This document shows, piece after piece, positions 24,460-32,575 of a stretch of DNA of 34,111 bases (position 1 is the first letter of the stretch; every line of letters starts with the position of its first letter). The stretch lies in contig CACZBM010000006.1 of assembly GCA_902779445.1 (NCBI GenBank), positions 79,388-113,498 on the forward strand, read 5' to 3'. The DNA comes from an uncultured Lachnospiraceae bacterium (GTDB lineage: Bacteria; Bacillota; Clostridia; Lachnospirales; Lachnospiraceae). A program made the position numbers and the translations under genes. A model generated the notes under the pieces. That model saw only the letters and a list, made by a program, of their open reading frames with translations, had not been told where the DNA came from and ran no database searches.

Positions 24460-27369
24460 ATGATACCTTTTTTGGAAAGGTTTTTAGAGCACGTAACCGA
24501 TACGCCGGAGAAAACCGCCGTTGTGGATCAGGGCGGAGAACGCAAAACAAGCTACGGGGAGCTGGATAACATTTCGGGAAGTATAGCTTCCTGGCTGAAA
24601 AAACAGGGTATCGGTAAAGAGGACATAGTTGCAATCTGTGTCCCCCGAGGGCTTGAGTTCGTGGCAGTGCGCCTTGCTGTGATGAAAGCGGGCGCTGCCT
24701 GGGTCGGAACCGAGGCCATGATGGGGAGTGAACGCATCTCTTACATCATCAAAGACAGTAATGCAGCATTTGTAATGGACGAGCGGAAATATGAAGAAGC
24801 AGTTAAAGAGAAACCGCTTGCTCCCGATGAATGGGCTGATCCTGATCCCCACGATCTCGCCTTTATATACTATACATCCGGCTCCACCGGTCTTCCTAAA
24901 GGAGTAGCTCAGGAATACGGAGTGTACAGATATATCATGTCATCTACCGACCGTGCCATTGGCAGATGGATACCCCTGGATTACGCAAATGTGGCACCGG
25001 AAACCTTTATAGGCGGTCTCTATCTCATGATGGGTGTGCTTCAGGCAGGCAGTACGCTTCATCTCATTCCTCTTACACTCGTGAGGGATCCCATAGGGCT
25101 TCTTGATTATTTTAAAAAACAAAATGTCACCGCTTCATGTATGCCTCCGACCCTGGTCAAGGCACTTGAATCCGCCGGAGGTATTGATGTCAAGGTACTC
25201 CATATCACGGGCGAAATAGCAACAGATCTTTACATAGACAGATTCCCGGTTCTAAATGCTTATGGTCCCACTGAGTTCTCCTATCTGCCCTTTTTCTTCG
25301 ATATTGACAGACCCTACAGCAACACTCCTATCGGAACACCGGATGAATATACAAAGGCTGTGCTGATTGACAAGAATAATCGGGTTAATGATAAAGAGGG
25401 AATGTTATGCATTCAACTCCCCTTCTTCAGAGGGTATCTGCATGAAAGTGACAGAACAGAGCTTATTTCCATAAACGGAGAAACATATTATAAGAGTGGG
25501 GATTACATGAGTGTTGATGATAAGGGCAACTACACTCTTCTCGGAAGAGTTGACGATATGTTAAATATCAACGGCAACCGTATTGAGCCCTTTGAAGTGG
25601 AAACTGCCCTTAGAAAGGTTCTTAATGTCAGATTTGCGGCAGTAAAGCAGTGCTTCAGGGGCGGTATTTCCTTCCTCGCAGCATATATCCCAAAGGAAAG
25701 CATACCGGTTCCGGAGAATATCAGAGAGTCCCTGATGGCATATTTGCCTGAATTCATGCTGCCGTCCTGTTACATAGGGATAGATAAGCTCCCTATAAAT
25801 GAAAACGGTAAGACCGTGCGGAAGGATCTCCCGAACCCTTCCGAAGAAGCCCTGTTTGCAGATTATGCTGCTCCGCGTAGTGACATTGAAAAGACCCTTT
25901 GCACTGCATTTGCGGAGGTTTTGAATATCAGTCCTGAAAAGGTTGGTATTGACGACAATTTCTTTCTTCTGGGAGGGGATTCTCTTTCTGCCATGCGTCT
26001 CATTATAAAGGCGAATCTTAAATGTCTGGATTTCCGGCTTGTTTACCGGGAAAAGAACGTCAGGGGTATTGCAGCGGCTCTTATGGAAGATTCTTTGGAG
26101 GACGCTGAAACGGAGTCTTTCCCCCCTGAAGGTCTTCCTCTTACTGATGAAGAGCTATGGTTCCTTAACAGGCAGCTTGAACTGCCTGACAGGATGGTCT
26201 GCAATCAGCCTATTGCGATAAGCCTTAAAGCCGATGTTGATATCGAAAAGCTTAAGAAAGCGATCCTTTCAGCTGTTGATGCGCATCCGGTTCTTCGCAC
26301 CACTATCAAGAGGAAAGATAATGAATGGCGGCAGTATTATGATCCCGAAATCCTTAAATGTATCGAGGTAGTAACTCCTCCGGAAGAAGTGAACAAAGAC
26401 TATTTCATGGGTTTTCCCGTGATAGCGGCTTTTGATGGCAGCCCCTTAAATTATATTACTATATTTCGCCTAAAGGACAGAGTACTGCTTCTTATGGATC
26501 TATGCCATGTTATATGTGACGGCACATCCTTCAGGATCATAGTCGAGGACATAATGACCCTGTATATGGGTGGAAGTATACCAAAGAATGATGGATTTAT
26601 GCATTTCTGTAAAAAACGTCTCGATCTACGTCAGGATGACGATTGGAAAGACAAACTGGATTATTTCAAAGAACGTTACCGGAATCTCCATGGGATGCTT
26701 CCTGAATATGATATGTCAGGCAATAACCCCGGCCTCGGAGAATACGAAAGGTCTTTTAAATTCCCGTTCGATGAAGTTTTGCGGGCTGCAGGGGCGCTTA
26801 ATATTACCTCCAATACATTCTTTCTCTTAGTCTCTGCTGTTACTCTTATGGCCGTAAATAAGCGGAATGACTGTTTACTCACCTGGACCTGGAATGGAAG
26901 GAGTGATACCGGATCTCTGCGGACAGCCGGACTTCTGACAATGGATCTTCCCGTAGAACTTCGGATAAATAAGAACACAAAAATCAGTGAACTGGCTTTT
27001 GAGACTGCTGAACAGTTCAATTCAGGAATCACGAACGGCAGTGTATCACCCTTTATGGAAAAGAACTCACCCGGAATTCCCTGCTTTATTTATGAAGGGG
27101 ATATGTGGAAAAATCCGGGAAATGATATCATCACCGATATAGATATCCTATTTTCCGACAGATGGGCGGCTCTGGAGCCCTTGGAAATAAGTATATGGGA
27201 GGACGAAGAAGGCTCCCGTCTGGAGCTCTCCTATGACAGCAGCCTCTACTCTGAGGAAAAGATGGCGTATTTAGCAGACACCTATATTGCTGTCTGTGAA
27301 GAACTTCTTAAGGAAGACTCAGGTAATATACGTGTGGAGGATTTGATCGGCAAATGCCGCCTTCACTAA
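24460..27369 (+). CDS. NRPS-like adenylation-carrier-condensation (A-T-C) protein, copy 2
   Basis: A 969-residue homologue of the 15522-18380 protein with the same domain order. Adenylation motifs are YTSGSTGLPKG (138-148), YGPTEF (268-273), LGRVDDMLNINGNRI and K451. The carrier domain has LGGDSL with S508. The condensation-like domain (about 558-965) has CHVICDG at 682-688, again with only the second His. The residue aligned with the amino-acid-binding Asp of GrsA is I184. The paralogues differ around the binding pocket (GGLYLM versus VGIYIT), so they may load different substrates. With no thioesterase, the condensation domain probably hands the acyl group to a separate acceptor. Its stop codon interlocks with that of the convergent membrane protein. 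Confidence 0.88.
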   Translation: MIPFLERFLEHVTDTPEKTAVVDQGGERKTSYGELDNISGSIASWLKKQGIGKEDIVAICVPRGLEFVAVRLAVMKAGAAWVGTEAMMGSERISYIIKDSNAAFVMDERKYEEAVKEKPLAPDEWADPDPHDLAFIYYTSGSTGLPKGVAQEYGVYRYIMSSTDRAIGRWIPLDYANVAPETFIGGLYLMMGVLQAGSTLHLIPLTLVRDPIGLLDYFKKQNVTASCMPPTLVKALESAGGIDVKVLHITGEIATDLYIDRFPVLNAYGPTEFSYLPFFFDIDRPYSNTPIGTPDEYTKAVLIDKNNRVNDKEGMLCIQLPFFRGYLHESDRTELISINGETYYKSGDYMSVDDKGNYTLLGRVDDMLNINGNRIEPFEVETALRKVLNVRFAAVKQCFRGGISFLAAYIPKESIPVPENIRESLMAYLPEFMLPSCYIGIDKLPINENGKTVRKDLPNPSEEALFADYAAPRSDIEKTLCTAFAEVLNISPEKVGIDDNFFLLGGDSLSAMRLIIKANLKCLDFRLVYREKNVRGIAAALMEDSLEDAETESFPPEGLPLTDEELWFLNRQLELPDRMVCNQPIAISLKADVDIEKLKKAILSAVDAHPVLRTTIKRKDNEWRQYYDPEILKCIEVVTPPEEVNKDYFMGFPVIAAFDGSPLNYITIFRLKDRVLLLMDLCHVICDGTSFRIIVEDIMTLYMGGSIPKNDGFMHFCKKRLDLRQDDDWKDKLDYFKERYRNLHGMLPEYDMSGNNPGLGEYERSFKFPFDEVLRAAGALNITSNTFFLLVSAVTLMAVNKRNDCLLTWTWNGRSDTGSLRTAGLLTMDLPVELRINKNTKISELAFETAEQFNSGITNGSVSPFMEKNSPGIPCFIYEGDMWKNPGNDIITDIDILFSDRWAALEPLEISIWEDEEGSRLELSYDSSLYSEEKMAYLADTYIAVCEELLKEDSGNIRVEDLIGKCRLH

Positions 27370-28904
27370 ATCCGGAATTTCCCCGGGAAGAATAATTTGA
27401 AAAGGTTTCGAATAGGTCTCATTATCTGTAGCCTCTTGCTTTTTTTATCTTTCTTCGCATACGGATGGTTAAGAGGCACTCTGACTTTGACCTTTTTTAC
27501 GCCGTAGTAAGCTGCCGCAGCCTTGTTGTAGGGGTCGTCCGGATCCTCTTCATATCTTATGACCGACTTTATATATTCGTCAGTGGAACGGTCTTTAGCC
27601 AGCCGTGACCAGAAGGGTGATATCATTACATCCGGCACAGTGACTGTTTCATCCTTCTTCCCGTTTTGCATGATGGAATTCTGCTCTTTACACTGAACAA
27701 AAAAATCGGAATTATTGACAAGTGCCGATATATAGCTTATAGCTGCTTCTAATCCAAATATCGTGTAAAGAGTGCGGAATAAGGGACTAAAGCGAGACCT
27801 TTTCTCTGATGTATTAAGATATGCTGTGGCTGCCGCTGTCAGCATCAGGGGACCTGAAAAGTACGCCGCTCTTTTGGGAAACTGCGGTGAAAGCATCAGG
27901 ATCGAAGGTACGCTTAAAGCTGCGGCTTCAAGGACCCCAAGGTATTTCTTTATCACGGGATCCTTTTTACCATCCTGCAGAAGATACTCCGCCACGGGAA
28001 GCTGAAGCGGAAGAAGTCTTAAAAAAGTAGATGTAAAGCCATTCCTTAAGTGATGAATGAACATTTGTAGGCTATAGTCGTATTTCGGAGGAAGGCTTCC
28101 CGGGTCAAGAGGATCCGGAGTATAGGAGTCATAGAACTCCTCTTCGGCTTTCAGACGCTTAAAATTCCCGGGGGCAAGCATGAGTAAAGCATAACCTGCC
28201 GCACAGCCAATCAGTCCTGCCATTTTCCAGTCGGAAGCTTCTTTTTTCATTACCGAAAAAAAAGCGGAGGCACCGGATAATAAAAGCGACATTCCGCCCC
28301 CTGCTTCATTGGACCATCCGGCAAGAATTCCCAAGAATGCCATCATAGCCTTGCTTATCCTTACTTTTTCACCTCTTATTTCCTTTGAATAAGGAAGGAG
28401 AAATGCGGACTGGAAAAGTCCCGGCCAGGAGTAGTTCATGGCTCCCGTGGTCCAGAATGAAGTCACCACGATATGCGGGGTACAAAGGTAATACCCTCCG
28501 CAAAGTAATGCGGCAAGGCAGGGAGTTAATTCTTTTCCTTGTTTCTTTATGTTTCCTCCTGCAGCCAAAAAACACAAAAAAATCTGCGCCATAATGGCGG
28601 CAGTATTCAGGACATCATATAACCTCTTGTCATCACGCATGAGGATTAGCTGGTTCATGGTCTCCCCGATTGTCCTGCCGCTCCAGGTCAAATAGTGGGA
28701 AACCTGGGATCTTATAAGATCCTTTATCCTCCGTACTCTTTTTAATTTAAGCGGGCCGTATGCAAAGTTGCCCCCCCTTTTTCCATCCCAGATAAAAGAA
28801 AAAATGTAGTCGTCAGCCACCTTTGGTACGCTCCGGTTCATTGCGTACATCGCTCCGGCAAAGGCAGCAATGATAGCGGCAGTCTTTAATTTATTCCTGT
28901 TCAT
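27366..28904 (-). CDS. DUF6056/GT-C-like polytopic membrane protein C (short form)
   Basis: A 512-residue third paralogue. It keeps the hallmark loop PKVADDYIFSFIWDG, SQVSHYLTWSGRT, FWTTGAMNYSWPG and a late NKAAAAYYG motif shared with A and B, then ends in a basic tail without the FkbM-like region. It shows that the core membrane domain is complete at about 500 residues. The ATG has GGAAG upstream and lies 15 nt after the stop of the ABC ATPase gene, so the two form an operon. This physically ties the ATPase to the membrane-protein family of the island. Confidence 0.8.
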   Translation of the reverse strand: MNRNKLKTAAIIAAFAGAMYAMNRSVPKVADDYIFSFIWDGKRGGNFAYGPLKLKRVRRIKDLIRSQVSHYLTWSGRTIGETMNQLILMRDDKRLYDVLNTAAIMAQIFLCFLAAGGNIKKQGKELTPCLAALLCGGYYLCTPHIVVTSFWTTGAMNYSWPGLFQSAFLLPYSKEIRGEKVRISKAMMAFLGILAGWSNEAGGGMSLLLSGASAFFSVMKKEASDWKMAGLIGCAAGYALLMLAPGNFKRLKAEEEFYDSYTPDPLDPGSLPPKYDYSLQMFIHHLRNGFTSTFLRLLPLQLPVAEYLLQDGKKDPVIKKYLGVLEAAALSVPSILMLSPQFPKRAAYFSGPLMLTAAATAYLNTSEKRSRFSPLFRTLYTIFGLEAAISYISALVNNSDFFVQCKEQNSIMQNGKKDETVTVPDVMISPFWSRLAKDRSTDEYIKSVIRYEEDPDDPYNKAAAAYYGVKKVKVRVPLNHPYAKKDKKSKRLQIMRPIRNLFKLFFPGKFRI

Positions 28905-28919
28905 ATCATTCTTCCGTAG

Positions 28920-29627
28920 TTACCAGCTAAGTTCATCCGCTTCTTTGGGATGGTCATTTATCACGATGTTTTCGATGGTTCCGTTCTTTACCGTGACAAC
29001 CTTGTCGGCCAGCTCCTGAAAAAGAGCATTATGTGTAACCATCACGACTGTCCGGTGGTATACGCTGCTCTGCTCCTTTAGGATTTTCAAGACTTCCTTT
29101 CCTGTATTGGTATCGAGAGCTCCCGTAGGCTCATCGCAAAGAAGGAGTCTTGGTTTTTTCGCAATGGCTCTCGCAATCGACACCCTCTGCTGCTGGCCTC
29201 CGGACAGCTGGGAAGGAAATTTATCCTTCTGGTCGGCAAGTCCCACCATATCGAGGGCTTCAAGGGGATCCATTATATCAAGCCCAAGATCCTGCATAAG
29301 CGACACGTTTTCAATAGCCGTGAGTGTAGGTACCAGATTGTAGAACTGAAATACAATACCCACATCCCCGGCCCGGAATTTCCCGAGGCGCTTATCATCA
29401 AAGGCAGTGATCTCGTCTTCACCGAAAAAAATCCTCCCCTTTGTGGCACCGTCCAAACCGCCGACGAGATTAAGAAGCGTACTCTTGCCCGCCCCACTGG
29501 GGCCTAAGATTACCACCATCTCTCCCTCGTCTATTGTCAGGTTCACGTCATGGAGAGCCTCGTATGTCACGGACCCTGTAATATATGTTTTTCCAACGTT
29601 TTCGAACCGTATAAGCTCGTTTGCCAA
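28920..29627 (-). CDS. ABC transporter ATPase (MacB/LolD-like)
   Basis: A 235-residue ATPase of the MacB/LolD/FtsE-like group. Walker A GPSGAGKST is at 42-50, the Q-loop at Q94, the signature LSGGQQQR at 141-148, and Walker B LLLCDEP with E166. The start is TTG at 29627 (TTG GCA AAC) behind AGGAAGGG; a clear promoter lies upstream. This group pairs with FtsX-type permeases, but the neighbouring gene is a DUF6056-like protein. The only matching permease in view is at 13208-15538, so I infer a split transporter made of adaptor, permease and this ATPase. Confidence 0.92.
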   Translation of the reverse strand: MANELIRFENVGKTYITGSVTYEALHDVNLTIDEGEMVVILGPSGAGKSTLLNLVGGLDGATKGRIFFGEDEITAFDDKRLGKFRAGDVGIVFQFYNLVPTLTAIENVSLMQDLGLDIMDPLEALDMVGLADQKDKFPSQLSGGQQQRVSIARAIAKKPRLLLCDEPTGALDTNTGKEVLKILKEQSSVYHRTVVMVTHNALFQELADKVVTVKNGTIENIVINDHPKEADELSW

Positions 29628-29662
29628 CCGTTTACGCCCTTCCTATCCTTAAAATCAGTAAA

Positions 29663-29692
29663 ATTATACTATATACATATCCAGGTTTTCAA
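29663..29692 (-). promoter_or_regulatory. Promoter of the ABC ATPase operon
   Basis: On the minus strand TTGAAA (29692..29687) and TATAAT (29668..29663) are spaced 18 bp apart, giving a leader of about 29 nt to the TTG start at 29627. Confidence 0.72.
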
Positions 29693-29709
29693 TGATTTCC
29701 GGTTCTTCT

Positions 29710-29750
29710 GACGGCGTAAATCCTACAGTAAATTTACGCCGTCGATTTTT
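29710..29750 (+). repeat. 12-bp perfect inverted repeat with T-run between divergent promoters
   Basis: GACGGCGTAAAT (29710-29721) and ATTTACGCCGTC (29732-29743) enclose a 10-nt loop, followed by GATTTTT. It has the form of an intrinsic terminator for rightward transcription, but lies between two divergent promoters, upstream of both -35 boxes. It may insulate the rightward gene from read-through or act as an operator. Confidence 0.75.
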
Positions 29751-29760
29751 AATTCCATGA

Positions 29761-29789
29761 TTGTAATTTTTTTGTACTGATACTATAAT
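29761..29789 (+). promoter_or_regulatory. Promoter of the comEA-like/response-regulator operon
   Basis: TTGTAA (29761-29766) and TATAAT (29784-29789) are spaced exactly 17 bp apart. The leader is about 35 nt, with AGGAG shortly before the ATG at 29831. Confidence 0.72.
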
Positions 29790-29830
29790 TATCCTACATT
29801 TGGGACGCCTGATGAAGAGTCAGGAGTTAT

Positions 29831-30412
29831 ATGAAAAAAATAATAATATGTTTAGCCGCAGTTTTTCTGGTATTGTCTTTTACCGCCTGTTCCGGTGACG
29901 AAGAAGTCGTGATAGAGAGCCGGATCCCGGAAGAGGAGGCAGCTTCCTCGGATGGTTACAGCGAAGAAGCAGTTCCTTCCGGTGCCTATGTATATGTTAC
30001 CGGAGCTGTTCAAAAGCCCGGTATTTATGAGGTCCCTTCAGGTACCCGGATATTTCAGGTAATAGATAAGGCCGGAGGTTTTACCGGAGACGCTGATGCG
30101 GAGGCCCTGAACCTTGCTTCCCCGGTTCAGGACGGATCGGTGATAAGAGTACCCGGCATTTCCCGGAAGACAGATAATGAAGCCGGAGATGGTGCCTCCG
30201 ATGAAGGTGTTACCGGCATCGGACTTATAAATATCAACACTGCTTCTCTTACGGATCTCACAAGGATCAACGGGATCGGCGAGAGCCGTGCGCAGGCTAT
30301 TATTAGTTACCGGGAAGAAAACGGATCATTCTCGTGTATCGAAGATATTAAAAAGGTATCGGGGATAAAGGATGGTCTCTTTAATAAGATCAAGGATCAG
30401 ATAACAGTATAG
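29831..30412 (+). CDS. ComEA-like SLBB/helix-hairpin-helix lipoprotein
   Basis: A 193-residue exported protein. Residues 1-20 are a lipoprotein signal ending FTAC with Cys20 as the lipid anchor. A short acidic linker leads to an SLBB domain (53-108: VYVTGAVQKPGIYEVPSGT) and a C-terminal double helix-hairpin-helix (133-193: ININTASLTDLTRINGIG). SLBB plus HhH is the ComEA layout; ComEA binds incoming DNA at the cell surface during transformation. A lipid anchor in place of the usual membrane helix is a variation. The gene touches the response regulator with no gap. No comEC or comEB is in view, so a competence role is inference. Confidence 0.87.
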   Translation: MKKIIICLAAVFLVLSFTACSGDEEVVIESRIPEEEAASSDGYSEEAVPSGAYVYVTGAVQKPGIYEVPSGTRIFQVIDKAGGFTGDADAEALNLASPVQDGSVIRVPGISRKTDNEAGDGASDEGVTGIGLININTASLTDLTRINGIGESRAQAIISYREENGSFSCIEDIKKVSGIKDGLFNKIKDQITV

Positions 30413-31102
30413 ATGAGCAGAAAAGTTCTTGTTGTAGATGATGAAAAAAGCATAGTTAAGGGCATTACTTTCAGTCTTCGTCAGGACGATATGGAAGTCG
30501 ATACCGCATTTGACGGCGAAGAAGCTCTGGACAAGGCCAGAAGCGGTAATTATGACATCATCCTTTTGGATGTGATGCTTCCCAGGCTTTCAGGCTTTGA
30601 AGTGTGCCAGGCTATCAGGGAGTTCTCTGATGTTCCCATCATTATGCTCACAGCCAAGGGCGATGATATGGATAAGATCCTCGGTCTTGAATACGGTGCC
30701 GATGACTATATCACAAAGCCTTTTAATATCCTCGAAGTTAAGGCGAGGATCAAGGCCATCATGCGCCGCGCCGAGAAGAATCAGGATCGCGGTCCGGACC
30801 AGAAGGTACTGGTAAAGGGCGCGTTAAAGCTGGACCTGGACAGCCGCCGCGTCTATATTAATGATCACGAGATCAATCTTACCAGCAGGGAATTTGACGT
30901 GCTGGAACTCCTTGTGAGAAATCCCAATAAGATATACTCCAGGGTGGATCTCCTAAACCTCATTTGGGGCGAGGATTATCCCGGAGATGAACGAACCGTG
31001 GATGTGCATATCAGACGTTTAAGAGAAAAGATCGAAGAGAGCCCCAGTAACCCCCAGTACGTACACACAAAGTGGGGAGTCGGCTATTACTTCGCGGGAT
31101 AA
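30413..31102 (+). CDS. OmpR/PhoB-family response regulator
   Basis: A 229-residue regulator. The receiver domain has the acidic pair D9-D10, phospho-acceptor D53 (LLDVMLP), T80 and K102 (YITKPF). It is followed by a winged-helix DNA-binding domain from about residue 130 (LTSREFDVLELL, then VDVHIRRLREKIE). All phosphorelay residues are present and the protein resembles the WalR/PhoP group. The ATG directly follows the stop of the ComEA-like gene (TAG ATG). No histidine kinase gene is nearby, so it is an orphan within this window. Confidence 0.95.
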   Translation: MSRKVLVVDDEKSIVKGITFSLRQDDMEVDTAFDGEEALDKARSGNYDIILLDVMLPRLSGFEVCQAIREFSDVPIIMLTAKGDDMDKILGLEYGADDYITKPFNILEVKARIKAIMRRAEKNQDRGPDQKVLVKGALKLDLDSRRVYINDHEINLTSREFDVLELLVRNPNKIYSRVDLLNLIWGEDYPGDERTVDVHIRRLREKIEESPSNPQYVHTKWGVGYYFAG

Positions 31103-31115
31103 AAAATAATCCCCC

Positions 31116-31188
31116 CTGTCATCCTGAGCAAAGCGAAGAATCTCCAATAACGCTGAGAGAGATCCTTCTCTATCGCTCAGGATGACAG
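31116..31188. repeat. Interspersed repeat hairpin between convergent genes
   Basis: The arms CTGTCATCCTGAGC (31116-31129) and GCTCAGGATGACAG (31175-31188) pair perfectly over 14 bp. This is the same family as the repeats at 1.4-3.4 kb. It lies between the response regulator and the convergent aminotransferase and may serve as a terminator for either, although the T-runs are about 10 nt from the stem. Confidence 0.85.
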
Positions 31189-31199
31189 TGGGGGTGCTT

Positions 31200-32508
31200 T
31201 TATTCAAAGCATGCTTTTACGGTTTCTATTATCCTGTCCTGTTCCTCGGGGGTCATCTTATTGTCACTCGGGAGGCAGAGTCCTCTTTCAAAGATGTCCA
31301 TCCCCACATCAATGGGTTGTCCGTCTTCACCCAGAAATCCTCCGGCGATATAGGCATTTGTCCGCCCTCTTCCGTTTCCCTCTCTCGTGATAAAGGGGTG
31401 ATTCCTGTACATAGGCTGGGCATGCATTGGCTTCCATATGGGACGTCCTTCTGCATTTAAAGCGCTTATAGCTTCCAGTATCTCTGTAGGGCAGCTCTTC
31501 CCTTCTTCCGGCCTGTAAAGAGCTTCGTGATCGCTACGCACCTGTCTGCACATGGCATCTCTGTCAATTAAGAGACAGCTCAGCCAGTAATTGGGCTCAA
31601 TTGGGCTCGCTGTTTTCACTGTCAAAGGGATTCATCTTCACGGGCAGATCCTTAAATCCCTCCCTGTATCTTTCGTAGATCGCCTTCTTCTGTTTGATAT
31701 GCTCTTCAAGATAAGGCATCTGTCCCCTGATAACGCCGGCTATCACATTGCTCATCCGGTAATTGTAGCCAATCTCTTCATGCTGGTACCAGGGTGCGCT
31801 TTCTCTTGACTGCGTGGACCATTTCCTGACCTTATCCGCGTCTTCCTTCGAATCGCTAAGGAACATACCTCCTGAAGAGCCGGTTATTATCTTATTCCCG
31901 TTGAAAGATATTATGCCGTAGTCTCCAAAGGTACCTGTCTGCCTGCCCTTGTAGGAGGCGCCATAGGATTCCGCCGCATCCTCCACTATGAGTGCCCCGT
32001 GTTTAGCCGCCACCTCCCTTATCCCGTCTATTTTTCCGGGAGTACCGTAAAGGTGGGCAACTACTATGAGTTTAACCTCGGGATAGATTTCAAAGGCTTT
32101 TTCAAGAGCTGCGGGATCCATATTCCAGGTGTCATATTCCTCATCAATGAAAACGGCTTCACCGCCTTCATATGCCACCGGATTTATGGTGGCGTCAAAG
32201 GTCATATCCGAGCAGAATACCCTTCTGCCTTTCAGACTGCCGTCCATTACCCCGTGGGTTCCGTACAGTCTTTCCCCGGCGAGTCTCGTGGCAAGGTGAA
32301 GCGCAGCAGTACCGGATGAAAGTGCTACTGCATACTTACATCCGGTTTTCGCTGCTGCCATAGCCTCTGTTTCATCCAGGTTTTTTCCCACTGTTGACAT
32401 CCAGTTGGTGTCGTAGGCTTCCTGTATGTATCTGAGCTCGTCCCCGTGCATGGTGGGGCTGGAGAGCCAGATCTTATTATCGAATGGTTTGGGGTTAGTC
32501 CGTAGCAT
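31200..32508 (-). pseudogene. DegT/DnrJ/EryC1 sugar aminotransferase, broken by a 10-bp tandem duplication
   Basis: A PLP-dependent aminotransferase of the type that makes amino sugars on nucleotide carriers (PglE/LegC-like). The first frame holds the N-terminus, the DAAESYG PLP-site aspartate and the lysine in SFNGNKIITGSSGG. It then stops at NSEPN. The rest, from YWLSCLLIDRD to the C-terminus, is in another frame. The break is an exact repeat of AATTGGGCTC at 31589-31598 and 31599-31608; removing one unit gives a continuous 432-residue protein. The start is the ATG at 32508 behind GAGGG. As sequenced the enzyme lacks about 130 C-terminal residues and is probably inactive. Confidence 0.88.
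31589..31608. repeat. 10-bp exact tandem duplication in the aminotransferase
   Basis: AATTGGGCTC occurs twice head to tail. The unit length is not a multiple of three, and this accounts for the frameshift. It could revert by replication slippage. Confidence 0.93.
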
Positions 32509-32575
32509 TATACCCTCATCTGTCCTCACTTCGTTCGGCCACCTTCTCCCAGAGGGAGAAGGCTTATGCTATGAT
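32509..32575. repeat. Second intergenic repeat family, with 9-bp hairpin
   Basis: The 67-nt gap between xylA and the aminotransferase is almost wholly a repeat-like sequence. CCTTCTCCC (32542-32550) pairs with GGGAGAAGG (32554-32562) around a 3-nt loop, and a CACTTCGTTCGGCC stretch lies beside it. I recognise this combination as an intergenic repeat common in many bacteria. Its far end, GATGAGGG on the minus strand, provides the aminotransferase's ribosome binding site. Confidence 0.65.
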
